Made by a program: the position numbers and the translations under genes. From the NCBI RefSeq assembly GCF_900109455.1, contig NZ_FOAG01000006.1:207214-271213 (forward strand): a stretch of DNA of 64,000 nt. Direction: 5' to 3'. The notes beneath the pieces are model-generated. The model had not been told where the DNA came from. It saw only the letters and a list, made by a program, of their open reading frames with translations, and did no database searches. This document shows positions 35,002 through 43,379 of this stretch, in pieces (within the stretch, counting starts at the first letter, position 1; every line of letters begins with the position of its first letter). Source of the stretch: Roseovarius azorensis (lineage in GTDB: Bacteria > Pseudomonadota > Alphaproteobacteria > Rhodobacterales > Rhodobacteraceae).

Positions 35002-35817
35002 ATGACCATGGATCATGTGGCCGAAAACGGTCTTGTTCTGCTGGGTTGCGGCAAGATGGGCAGCGCCATGTTGCAGGGCTGGCTGGCGCAGGGGCTGCCA
35101 CCCGCATCGGTCTGGGTGATTGATCCCAATCCGTCCGAATGGCTGCGCGGCACCGGCGTGCATGTCAACGCCGATCTGCCCGGCAAACCGGCGATTGTGC
35201 TGATTGCCGTCAAACCGCAGATGATGGGCGAGGCGTTGCCGGTGCTCGCGGCCATGGGCAATGGCGAGACGCTTTTTGTCTCGGTTGCCGCCGGCACTCC
35301 GATCGCGGCCTTCGAGGTGGTGCTGGGCGAGCGGACCCCGATCGTGCGGGCGATGCCCAATACCCCCGCCGCCATAGGGCGCGGGATCACGGCGATCATC
35401 GGCAATGCGCATGCCGGGGCGGACGCTGTCGATCTGGCCGAGATGCTGCTGCGGGCGGTGGGGCAGGTGGTGCGGCTCGAGTCCGAGGATCAGATGGATG
35501 CGGTGACGGGGTTGTCGGGCTCTGGCCCGGCCTATGTGTTCCACATGATCGAATGCATGGCACGCGCGGGCGAGGCGCAGGGGCTGGCGCCGGATCTGGC
35601 GATGCAACTGGCGCAGGCGACGGTGGCGGGCGCCGGAGCGCTGGCCGAGGCGGCAGAGGAAAGCCCGGCGCAGTTGCGCAAGAATGTCACAAGCCCCAAT
35701 GGCACCACGCAGGCGGGCCTTGAGGTTCTGATGGACGAGGCCACCGGATTACCGCCGCTGATCGGCAAGACCGTGGCGGCGGCGACGGATCGCTCGCGGG
35801 AGCTGCGCGATGGCTGA
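35002..35817 (+). CDS. proC: Pyrroline-5-carboxylate reductase
   Basis: This 271-residue enzyme makes L-proline by NAD(P)H reduction of 1-pyrroline-5-carboxylate. The Rossmann motif LGCGKMGSAM is near residue 14, the substrate-site GLSGSGPAYVFHMIE lies in the middle, and NVTSPNGTTQAGLE near the C terminus is the ProC signature. The stop overlaps the next start by eight bases, so the gene is translationally coupled to the tRNA-binding protein. Confidence 0.95.
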   Translation: MTMDHVAENGLVLLGCGKMGSAMLQGWLAQGLPPASVWVIDPNPSEWLRGTGVHVNADLPGKPAIVLIAVKPQMMGEALPVLAAMGNGETLFVSVAAGTPIAAFEVVLGERTPIVRAMPNTPAAIGRGITAIIGNAHAGADAVDLAEMLLRAVGQVVRLESEDQMDAVTGLSGSGPAYVFHMIECMARAGEAQGLAPDLAMQLAQATVAGAGALAEAAEESPAQLRKNVTSPNGTTQAGLEVLMDEATGLPPLIGKTVAAATDRSRELRDG

Positions 35818-36148
35818 GATCAGTTTCGACGATTTTCTGAAGGTGGACATCCGTGTGGGTCGCGTCACCCGCGCCGAGCCTTTCCCCGAGGCGCGCAAGC
35901 CCGCGATCAAGCTATGGGTCGATTTCGGTGCGGAGATCGGCGAGAAGAAGAGCAGCGCGCAGATCACCGCGCATTACGATCCGGATCGTCTGGTCGGACG
36001 GCAGGTCATGGCCGTGGTCAATTTCCCACCGCGCCAGATCGGCCGGTTTTTATCAGAGGTGCTGGTGCTGGGGGTCAGCGATGGCAATGGAGATATCGTT
36101 CTGGTAGGCCCCGACCAGAATGTGCCCATCGGAGAGAGATTGCATTGA
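35810..36148 (+). CDS. csaA: tRNA-binding-domain protein, CsaA-like
   Basis: The 112-residue protein is a single OB-fold tRNA-binding domain of the CsaA/YgjH type (FLKVDIRVGRVTRAEPFPEARKP at the start and VLGVSDGNGDIVLVGPD at the end). Such proteins bind tRNA or act as export-related chaperones as homodimers. It overlaps proC by eight bases, and its TGA stop overlaps the TTG start of the next gene (TTGA), giving a coupled three-gene operon. Confidence 0.88.
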   Translation: MAEISFDDFLKVDIRVGRVTRAEPFPEARKPAIKLWVDFGAEIGEKKSSAQITAHYDPDRLVGRQVMAVVNFPPRQIGRFLSEVLVLGVSDGNGDIVLVGPDQNVPIGERLH

Positions 36149-37101
36149 AACGTATCCTGCTGACCCGTCCGCTGCCTGACCGTGTGGTCGAGGCCGCGCG
36201 CGACCTGTTCGAAATCGAGATGCGTGAGGAGAACACGCCGCTGAAACCGGGGCAGATGCGTGGCGCGTTGGCGCTCTATGACGGGATTCTGCCGACGCTG
36301 GGGGACATGTTCTCGGTCGAGGTATTTGCGGAGGCCGAAAATTGTCGCTGTCGAATCCTGTCGAATTTTGGCGTGGGATATAACCATATTGATACAGCCG
36401 CCGCGCGGGGCGTGGGAATCGCGGTCACCAACACGCCGGGCGCCGTGACCGATGCGACTGCGGATATCGCGATGACGCTGATCCTGATGAGCGCCCGGCG
36501 CGCTGGCGAGGGCGAGCGGATGCTGCGGGCGGGCAGGTGGTCCGGCTGGAATCCGACGCAGATGCTGGGCCTGCATGTGACGGGCAGGACGGTAGGGATC
36601 ATCGGCATGGGCCGGATCGGGCATGCGATTGCCCGGCGCTGCCATTTCGGGTTTGGCATGAAGGTGGTCTATCACAACCGTTCGCCCAAATCCGTGGAGT
36701 TCGAGGCCCGTCAGCTGGAAACGCCGGAGGCGGTCGCGGCAGAGGCGGATTTCGTCGTGGTTGCCGTTCCGGGCGGGACCGAGACCCGTCATCTGATCGG
36801 GCAGGGGGTGTTTGCCGCGATGAAACCCACCGCGCATTTCATCAATATCGCGCGCGGCGACGTGGTGGACGAGGCGGCGCTGATCGCCGCCCTTCAGTCG
36901 GGCCGGATCGCCGGTGCCGGGCTGGATGTCTACGAGCAGGAGCCCCTGGTGCCCGAAGCGCTGAGGGCGCTGGAGAATGTCACGCTGCTGCCGCATCTGG
37001 GCACCGCGGCGCTGGAGGTGCGCGAGGCGATGGGGCTGATGGCGGTGGATAACCTGCGGGCATTTTTCGCGGGCGAGACGCCGCCCAATCTGGTCAACTG
37101 A
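36145..37101 (+). CDS. 2-hydroxyacid dehydrogenase (glyoxylate/hydroxypyruvate reductase type)
   Basis: This 318-residue D-isomer-specific dehydrogenase reduces glyoxylate or hydroxypyruvate, or oxidises D-glycerate. The NAD fold GIIGMGRIGHAIARR is near residue 152; the catalytic Arg, Glu and His are in NIARGDVVDEAAL, DVYEQEP and LLPHLGTA. The start is a TTG at 36145, with GGAGAG eight bases upstream, and it overlaps the preceding stop. Longer frames upstream run through csaA and are not real. It is closest in type to GyaR/GhrB enzymes. Confidence 0.88.
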   Translation: MKRILLTRPLPDRVVEAARDLFEIEMREENTPLKPGQMRGALALYDGILPTLGDMFSVEVFAEAENCRCRILSNFGVGYNHIDTAAARGVGIAVTNTPGAVTDATADIAMTLILMSARRAGEGERMLRAGRWSGWNPTQMLGLHVTGRTVGIIGMGRIGHAIARRCHFGFGMKVVYHNRSPKSVEFEARQLETPEAVAAEADFVVVAVPGGTETRHLIGQGVFAAMKPTAHFINIARGDVVDEAALIAALQSGRIAGAGLDVYEQEPLVPEALRALENVTLLPHLGTAALEVREAMGLMAVDNLRAFFAGETPPNLVN

Positions 37102-37108
37102 GGAAGGC

Positions 37109-37132
37109 CGCGCCGGGGCACGGCCCGGCGCG
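37109..37132. terminator. Bidirectional hairpin between convergent genes
   Basis: CGCGCCGGG and CCCGGCGCG form a nine-base perfect stem with a six-base loop in the 37 bases between two convergent stops. No T run follows on either side, so termination may be weak or Rho-assisted. Confidence 0.6.
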
Positions 37133-37138
37133 CAGTAT

Positions 37139-38404
37139 TCAGACGCGCCCTTTCCACGGCACCAGCCAGTTCTCGGCCTTGCGCATCAGGATGTCGATGC
37201 CATAGCCGATGATCCCGATCAGGATGATCCCCATCAGAACGATGTCGGTGAGCTGAAAGCGGCTGGCCACCATGATCATCATGCCAGCGCCCTTTTCGGC
37301 GGCCACCAGTTCGGCAGCGACTACCGTGCCCCAGCAGACCCCCATGGCGACGCGCGCGCCGGTGAATATCTCGGGCAGGGAATTGGGCACGATCACATGG
37401 CGCATCAACTGCCACTTGGACGCGCCCAGCGAATAGGCGGCATGCACCTTGGAAATCGCCACGCCGGACACACCCGCGCGCGCCGAGATCGTCATGATCC
37501 AGAGCGCGGCCAGAAACAGCAGGATGATCTTGCCGCTTTCGCCGATCCCGGCCCAGATGATGACCAGCGGGATGAGCGCCAGCGGCGGCACCGGGCGCAT
37601 GAATTCGACGATCGGGTCAAACCAGCCGCGGAACCAGTCGCTGAGGCCCATGGCATATCCCAGCGGGATCCCCACCAGCGCGCCCAGGGCAAAGCCCACG
37701 ATCACCCGAAAGAGCGACCAGTAGAGATGCTCCCACAGGGTGAAATTCTGATAGCCGGAATTCGCGATCTCGGCGACGCGGGCGACCACCGCCTCGGGCG
37801 GCGGCAGCCAGATCGGTTCCATCTGCATGCCCTTGGTAGGTGCGAAATTGAGCGACCCCTTGGCGGTCACCGCCACCGTGCCGTCAGCCACGCTGACGGT
37901 CTGGCCTTCGGTCACGGGTTGGCCGTCAATCGCCACGACGCGCGCACCGTCCTCCCGCGTTATCTCGTCGTTCTTGTCCATCAACAAGAGCTGCGAGCGC
38001 CACGCGCCCACGGCCAGCACGTCATTCCTGGCAAAGCCGTCGCCCGGTTCCGCCTCGGGTTCCGAGACTGTTTCGCCTACCTTGAACACGCGCACGAACA
38101 CGGTGGCATCGTCGCGGCGCCCGTCAGGGGCCTCGAGCGTGTAGGTGAATTGGGTGTCGCCAACGAACGGCCCCGGCGCGTGGACGGGCACCCATTTGCT
38201 GCCGGTGAACGCCCCCCAGATCAGAAAGATCGTGAGCACCGAAATCACGCTGGCCCAGCGATCCGGTCGCACCGCGCTCTCATCGCCAAAGGTCACCGTC
38301 TTGAGCGAGGTGAAATCGTTGAGTTGACGGAACTTGCGCACGCCAAAGCGGACCACGAAAAACGCCGCCGTGAAGATCGCAACATAGATAACCAGGATGA
38401 TCAT
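37139..38404 (-). CDS. tauC: Taurine ABC transporter permease with extra N-terminal domain
   Basis: The C-terminal 215 residues form a normal SsuC/TauC permease with about five spans and the EAA loop HAAYSLGASKWQLMRHVIVP. The protein is 421 residues, however, where ordinary TauC has about 260-280. The extra N terminus has a membrane span (residues 2-20), a basic loop, a second span (about 50-68) and then some 135 soluble residues that should lie in the periplasm by the positive-inside rule. The start overlaps the tauB stop by four bases. Taurine as substrate is inferred from TauA/TauB similarity and the divergent tpa gene. Confidence 0.88.
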   Translation of the reverse strand: MIILVIYVAIFTAAFFVVRFGVRKFRQLNDFTSLKTVTFGDESAVRPDRWASVISVLTIFLIWGAFTGSKWVPVHAPGPFVGDTQFTYTLEAPDGRRDDATVFVRVFKVGETVSEPEAEPGDGFARNDVLAVGAWRSQLLLMDKNDEITREDGARVVAIDGQPVTEGQTVSVADGTVAVTAKGSLNFAPTKGMQMEPIWLPPPEAVVARVAEIANSGYQNFTLWEHLYWSLFRVIVGFALGALVGIPLGYAMGLSDWFRGWFDPIVEFMRPVPPLALIPLVIIWAGIGESGKIILLFLAALWIMTISARAGVSGVAISKVHAAYSLGASKWQLMRHVIVPNSLPEIFTGARVAMGVCWGTVVAAELVAAEKGAGMMIMVASRFQLTDIVLMGIILIGIIGYGIDILMRKAENWLVPWKGRV

Positions 38405-39210
38405 GCGCCCACCTCTTCGGTCCGACCCATGATCTCTTCTTCCATGTCCCAGATCATCGACAGGATTTCCTCGCGTTTCGCGCCAAAGTCCGGATCCTTC
38501 TTGACCTCGCGCAGATCCTTGCCCACGCCCGCATCGGCAAAGGGCAGGCGGTATTCGCGATGGATCCGCCCCGGACGCGGAGCCATGACCAGAAGCCGCT
38601 CGCCCAGAAGCAGCGCCTCTTCGACCGAATGGGTGATCAGGATGATCGTCTTGCCGGTCTCTTTCCAGAGTTTGAGCACAAGCCCTTGCATCTTTTCACG
38701 GGTCAAGGCATCGAGCGCGCCCAGCGGTTCATCCATCAGGATCACGTCGGGTTCATTTGCCAGACAGCGTGCGAGCGCGACGCGCTGCTGCATGCCGCCG
38801 GAGAGTTCATAAACCGCCTTGTCCTTGAAGTCGCGCAGCCCGACCACATCAAGCAGGTGATCGACGTTCTGCCTGAACTGTGTCTCACGCTGTCCCTTCA
38901 TGCGGGGACCGAAACTCACGTTGTCGCGCACGCTCATCCATTCAAACAGCGCGCCCTGCTGAAACACCATGCCGCGTTCCGCGTCCGGGCCGGTCACGCG
39001 GCGACCGTTTAGGGTGACCTGCCCCTCGGTGGGGGCGAGAAACCCGGCGAGAATGTTGAGCAGCGTGGTCTTGCCGCAGCCTGATGGACCCAGAACGCTC
39101 ATCAGTTCGCCGGTGTTCAACTCGAGCGATACGTTCTGGAGCGCCTGAACATGGCTGCCATTGGGCAGGTCGAACCGCATCGAGATGTTTTCGATGGAAA
39201 GTGTAGACAT
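38401..39210 (-). CDS. tauB: Taurine ABC transporter ATP-binding protein
   Basis: The 269-residue ATPase energises taurine import. It has Walker A GPSGCGKT (near residue 43), signature LSGGMQQR and Walker B VILMDEPLGALD. The ATG at 39210 is preceded by a strong GGGGGTGGGG ribosome site; the open frame upstream to 39393 runs into tauA and is ignored. It overlaps tauC by four bases. An 82-base gap with a stem-loop separates it from tauA. Confidence 0.92.
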   Translation of the reverse strand: MSTLSIENISMRFDLPNGSHVQALQNVSLELNTGELMSVLGPSGCGKTTLLNILAGFLAPTEGQVTLNGRRVTGPDAERGMVFQQGALFEWMSVRDNVSFGPRMKGQRETQFRQNVDHLLDVVGLRDFKDKAVYELSGGMQQRVALARCLANEPDVILMDEPLGALDALTREKMQGLVLKLWKETGKTIILITHSVEEALLLGERLLVMAPRPGRIHREYRLPFADAGVGKDLREVKKDPDFGAKREEILSMIWDMEEEIMGRTEEVGA

Positions 39211-39244
39211 CCCCACCCCCTGAATGTGTCGGATCATCGGGTGA

Positions 39245-39269
39245 GGGCTGCCCGGATCGCAGGCAGCCC
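39245..39269 (-). other. mRNA stem-loop between tauA and tauB
   Basis: GGGCTGCC and GGCAGCCC form a perfect eight-base stem with a nine-base loop, directly after the tauA stop. No T run follows. Such hairpins after binding-protein genes usually protect the upstream message and allow more binding protein than ATPase and permease. Confidence 0.6.
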
Positions 39270-39292
39270 CCTCGATCGCACCGGTCCGGAGA

Positions 39293-40291
39293 TTACATCC
39301 CGCTGGCAGAAGCAAGAGGTCCGGTGTTGACGTTGTTTTCATAGGTATCGAGCGCCTTGTCGATGCTACCTGCCTGCACAAAGACATCGGCAACGCCCTT
39401 CATGAACTCCTGCGCGCCGCCGCCCAGCCATTTGGCGGAGAGTTGCTCTTCGACCGTGGGGAAGACGAAAGTGTCGATGGTCGCGGCTGTCGCCTCGACG
39501 TCCATGCCGCTGTCCTTGGCGATCACGGGCAACATCTCGTCGCGGTTGGCGGGGTCGGCCCACATTGCGTTGGCATCTGCCGTCACCTTGAGAAACTTGG
39601 CCACCAGATCAGGATTTTCCGCGACAAAGGCCGCCGGGGCCGAGGTCACGTCAAAGACCAGAATGCCCAGTTCTTCCTTTTCCGCGCCGGTCAGCAGCAC
39701 ATTGCCATGTTCCTTGGCGCGGCGCAGGCTGCCGCCCCAGCCGCAGAACAGATCGACCGCACCCTGTGCGATGGCCGCCGCTCCCTCGGGCGGGGCCATG
39801 TTGACCACGTCCATTTTCGCGACATCAACGCCAAAATGGTTCATCTGCTTGAGAAAGCCGTAATGCGCCGCAGTACCGAGCGGCACGGCGACCTTCTTGC
39901 CTTCGAGTTCCTTGGCGTTGGTCTTGTCGATTTCCAGCGCCTCGGCGGCGACACAGTTGTCATTGTCCGAGTAGCTGACCGCCACATCGACGATCTGCAG
40001 ATCCTGTCCGGCGCTGGTCGCCACCACGAACGGTGGCACGCCCTGGCTGACCGAAAGATGCACATCGCCCGATGCCATCGCGGCGCTCATGGCCGTTCCG
40101 GTATCGAAGGCGCGCCAGTTCACCTTGACGCCCATCTCCTCGTCATAAGTGCCCATTTCCTTGGCATACTGGAACGGCATCGGCCATTCGAGGAAATAGG
40201 CAACGGTAATCTCCTGCGCATTGGCGATTCCGGTCCCCGCCAGAACAGCCAGTCCCGCCGCCGCTGACATCAGCTTTGATTTCAATTTCAT
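39293..40291 (-). CDS. tauA: Taurine-binding periplasmic protein
   Basis: The 332-residue product has a signal peptide (to about residue 25, cleavage after NAQ/ANA) and a SsuA/TauA-type binding domain beginning EITVAYFLEWPMPFQYAKEMG. It delivers taurine to TauBC. It is the first gene of tauABC and is divergent from tpa across a 429-base region. The ATG at 40291 has a GGGAGAGTATAAA ribosome site; an upstream extension lacks signal-peptide character. Confidence 0.9.
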   Translation of the reverse strand: MKLKSKLMSAAAGLAVLAGTGIANAQEITVAYFLEWPMPFQYAKEMGTYDEEMGVKVNWRAFDTGTAMSAAMASGDVHLSVSQGVPPFVVATSAGQDLQIVDVAVSYSDNDNCVAAEALEIDKTNAKELEGKKVAVPLGTAAHYGFLKQMNHFGVDVAKMDVVNMAPPEGAAAIAQGAVDLFCGWGGSLRRAKEHGNVLLTGAEKEELGILVFDVTSAPAAFVAENPDLVAKFLKVTADANAMWADPANRDEMLPVIAKDSGMDVEATAATIDTFVFPTVEEQLSAKWLGGGAQEFMKGVADVFVQAGSIDKALDTYENNVNTGPLASASGM

Positions 40292-40720
40292 TTTATACTC
40301 TCCCGTTGGTTCAAGTTCATTCTCTGCCTGGCACCGCACGTTCCGGCGGGTTCTGGTTGCGCCCGGGCTGCGACCTGAACGGCCATCCCGACGACAGGCA
40401 ATAGTCAGGAGTGAAACCGATCCGCAGGCACCGATCAACGCAATAATAGCAGACCTAAGGTCATTTCAGTATTTCCGAAAAGAGGTTTTCGGATAGCCCG
40501 AGATATGCTGTCATCAATGTGGCCCCGGGAGGAAACATTTACCTTTCAGGGTGTTAGTATGAATTTCATGTGAGGCCGCACATATTTGGTCTTAAATAAT
40601 GGATTGATCTGGCCCTATCGGAATGCCCGGTTTCGCGGCTGATATGATTGTCGGAACACCCGTGTTACAGATACATGGCCCGCGTGCCCGCGCCGGGCCT
40701 CAACCTGATGGAGCATCGCC
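40292..40720. other. Divergent control region of tauABC and tpa (429 bases, no gene)
   Basis: I see no protein-like frame or RNA gene here. The middle is more AT-rich than the surroundings. GACCTAA (40454-40460) and GTCTTAA (40589-40595) weakly resemble parts of the CTGGACYTAA repeats reported for the MocR-type regulator TauR of Rhodobacter. A tpa ribosome site (TGGAGCATCGCC) lies just before 40721. Confidence 0.5.
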
Positions 40721-42118
40721 ATGGACGGCAAACTTCGCGACAACGACATCTCTCATGTGGTCGAGGCCGACCGCGCGCATGTCTGGCATCATCTGATTCA
40801 GCATGCAGGCTGGACCGGCCCGGATCCCAAGGCCGATCCGCGCATCATCGTCGAGGGACGCGGCATGCGGGTCTGGGATCAGAAGGGCAAGGAGCATCTC
40901 GACGGTGTGTCGGGCGGCGTCTGGACCGTGAACGTGGGCTACGGGCGCGAGCGCATCGCCAATGCAGTGCGCGATCAGTTGATCAAACTGCCCTATTTCG
41001 CCGGTACCGCCGGGTCGATCCCCGGCGCGCTCTTTTCCGAGAAGCTGATCTCGAAAATGCCGGGGATGAGCCGCGTTTACTACACGAACTCCGGCTCCGA
41101 GGCGAATGAAAAGGCGTTCAAGATGGTCCGCCAGATCGCGCACAAGCGTCATGGCGGCAAGAAGCACAAGATTCTCTATCGCGACCGCGATTATCACGGC
41201 ACGACGATTGCCTGCCTCTCGGCCGGCGGTCAGGACGAGCGTAATGCGCAATACGGTCCCTACACCCCCGGTTTCGTGCGGGTGCCGCATTGTCTGGAAT
41301 ATCGCGCGCAATGGGATCTGAGCGGAGAGGAATACGGGCTGGCCGCCGCCAATGCGATTGAAGAGGTGATCCTGCGCGAAGGCCCCGATACGGTGGGCGC
41401 GCTCTGTCTTGAGCCGGTGACCGCCGGTGGCGGCGTGATCGTCCCGCCCGAGGGCTATTGGCCCCGCGTGCAGGAGATTTGCCGCAAATACGACATCCTG
41501 CTGCATATCGACGAGGTGGTGTGCGGCGTCGGGCGCACCGGCACTTGGTTCGGCTATCAGCATTACGGGGTAGAGCCCGATTTCGTGACCATGGCCAAGG
41601 GGGTGGCAAGCGGGTATGCCGCCATCGCCTGTTGTGTGACGAATGAGCGCGTGTTCGAGATGTTCCGCGATGATGCGACGGATCCGATGAACTATTTTCG
41701 CGATATTTCCACCTTTGGCGGCTGCACCGCCGGTCCCGCCGCGGCGCTGGAAAACATGGCGATCATCGAGGAAGAGGGGCTGCTCGACAATACCGTGGCG
41801 ATGGGCGACTACATGCTCGACCAATTGCGTGCGCTCAAGGACAAGCACGCGGTCATCGGCGATGTGCGCGGCAAGGGGCTGTTTCTGGGGGCCGAACTGG
41901 TCAGCGACCGCGGCAGCAAAGAGCCCGCGCCGGAGAAACAGGTGCAGGCCGTCGTCGCCGACTGCATGGCGCAGGGCGTCGTGATCGGCGCCACCAACCG
42001 TTCGCTGCCGGGGTTCAACAACACGCTGTGTTACAGCCCGGCCCTGATCGCCACCAGAGATGATATCGACCATCTGGTGTCAGCCACCGATCAGGCATTG
42101 ACCCGCGTTTTCGGCTGA
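40721..42118 (+). CDS. tpa: Taurine-pyruvate aminotransferase
   Basis: This class III PLP aminotransferase converts taurine and pyruvate to sulfoacetaldehyde and alanine in the cytoplasm. The 465-residue protein shows the PLP phosphate loop NSGSEANEKA, the cofactor Asp in HIDEVVCGVGRTG and the Schiff-base Lys in TMAKGVASGY. It begins MDGKLRDNDISHVVEADRAH, close to characterised Tpa proteins of roseobacters. Its position opposite tauABC supports the taurine role. The next enzyme, sulfoacetaldehyde acetyltransferase (xsc), is not in the window. A strong terminator follows 24 bases after the stop. Confidence 0.9.
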   Translation: MDGKLRDNDISHVVEADRAHVWHHLIQHAGWTGPDPKADPRIIVEGRGMRVWDQKGKEHLDGVSGGVWTVNVGYGRERIANAVRDQLIKLPYFAGTAGSIPGALFSEKLISKMPGMSRVYYTNSGSEANEKAFKMVRQIAHKRHGGKKHKILYRDRDYHGTTIACLSAGGQDERNAQYGPYTPGFVRVPHCLEYRAQWDLSGEEYGLAAANAIEEVILREGPDTVGALCLEPVTAGGGVIVPPEGYWPRVQEICRKYDILLHIDEVVCGVGRTGTWFGYQHYGVEPDFVTMAKGVASGYAAIACCVTNERVFEMFRDDATDPMNYFRDISTFGGCTAGPAAALENMAIIEEEGLLDNTVAMGDYMLDQLRALKDKHAVIGDVRGKGLFLGAELVSDRGSKEPAPEKQVQAVVADCMAQGVVIGATNRSLPGFNNTLCYSPALIATRDDIDHLVSATDQALTRVFG

Positions 42119-42142
42119 TCCGGTTCCGGAGTTCCCTGACTG

Positions 42143-42174
42143 ACCCGGCGCGAGGCAACTGCGCCGGGTTTTTT
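42143..42174 (+). terminator. Rho-independent terminator of tpa
   Basis: ACCCGGCGC and GCGCCGGGT form a perfect nine-base stem around GAGGCAACT, followed by five more Ts. It ends the tpa transcript and lies nine bases before the stop of the convergent KAS III-like gene. Confidence 0.95.
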
Positions 42175-42182
42175 CGCGCGCC

Positions 42183-43304
42183 TCAGGCGCGTTCGACCAG
42201 AACCGAACCCACCGAATAGCCAGCGCCAAAGGAACAGATCAGGCCACGGTCGCCGGGGGCCAGATCGTCCGAGTATTTCGAGAACGCGATGATCGACCCC
42301 GCCGACGAGGTATTGGCGTAATCCTGCAGGATATTGGGCTGCTCGCCGGGCTCTGGCACGCGGCCCAGCACCTTGCGCCCGATAAAATCGTTCATGGCCT
42401 TGTTGGCCTGATGCAGCCAGAGACGGCGCAGGTCGGCCGCCGCAACGCCTTCGTCGTCCAGATGCGCCAGAACATGCGCCGAAACCATCGGCAGCACCTC
42501 CTTGAACACCTTGCGCCCCTCCTGCACGAACTGCATGTCGCGCCGGTCGGCCATGCCATCGGGACGGGTGCGGCGCAGAAATCCGTTGTTGTTGCGGATG
42601 TTGTTGGAGAACTGCGTGGCACAGCGGGTCGAGCGGATGACGAAATGCGATCCCTCTGCGTCCTCGGCCGGCTCAATCAGCAGGGCGGTGCAGACATCGC
42701 CAAAAATGAAATGGCAGTCCCGGTCGCGCCATTCGAGATGCCCCGAACAGATTTCCGGGCTGACCACCAGCGCGCGGCGCGCACTGCCTGAACGGATCAT
42801 GTCGGCGGCGGCCTGAATGCCGAAAGTGGCGGAGGAACAGGCGACGTTCATGTCAAAGGCAAACCCGCCTGCGCCCAGCAATTGCTGGATCTCGATGGCG
42901 ATCGCCGGATAGGGGCGTTCGTGGTTGGAGGCCGCGCAGATCACCAGATCGACCTCCCGCGCCTCTCGCCCCGCCTGTGCCAGCGCCCTGGCGCAGGCAT
43001 CGAGCGCCATTTCCGCCATGATCCCCGGTTCGTCATTGCTGCGTTCGCGCAGGTGGGGGTGCATCACGTTCGGGTCGAGCACCCCGCTCTTGTCCATCAC
43101 ATGACGTTGCTCGATGCCCGAGGCGCTGACGATGAAATCGGAGGAGGACGGTGCCTTGGCCTCGACCGTTCCGGCGGCAATGGCCTCTGCGTGGGTGGCA
43201 TTGTATGTTGCAGCGTAGGCGTTGAACGCCGCCACCAGTTCGTCATTGGTGATCACCTCGGGCGGTGTGAACACGCCTGATCCCGTTATTGCGGGTTGAA
43301 CCAT
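42183..43304 (-). CDS. 3-oxoacyl-ACP synthase III-like protein
   Basis: The 373-residue thiolase-fold condensing enzyme has the Cys-His-Asn triad: Cys in NVACSSATFG, His in WLHQANKAMND and Asn in YANTSSAG. It is longer than FabH (about 320 residues) and resembles the 370-residue FabH2-type enzymes that in Pseudomonas feed shortened acyl-CoAs into fatty acid synthesis. The ATG at 43304 has a GGAGGGGGAAAG ribosome site. It stands alone between tpa and dapA, so no pathway can be read from context. Confidence 0.85.
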   Translation of the reverse strand: MVQPAITGSGVFTPPEVITNDELVAAFNAYAATYNATHAEAIAAGTVEAKAPSSSDFIVSASGIEQRHVMDKSGVLDPNVMHPHLRERSNDEPGIMAEMALDACARALAQAGREAREVDLVICAASNHERPYPAIAIEIQQLLGAGGFAFDMNVACSSATFGIQAAADMIRSGSARRALVVSPEICSGHLEWRDRDCHFIFGDVCTALLIEPAEDAEGSHFVIRSTRCATQFSNNIRNNNGFLRRTRPDGMADRRDMQFVQEGRKVFKEVLPMVSAHVLAHLDDEGVAAADLRRLWLHQANKAMNDFIGRKVLGRVPEPGEQPNILQDYANTSSAGSIIAFSKYSDDLAPGDRGLICSFGAGYSVGSVLVERA

Positions 43305-43379
43305 CGTCTTTCCCCCTCCGGTTCCGGCCAGATCAGCCCAAGCCCGTCGCGGCGTCAAGGTCGATGTGACGCTGGCGCG

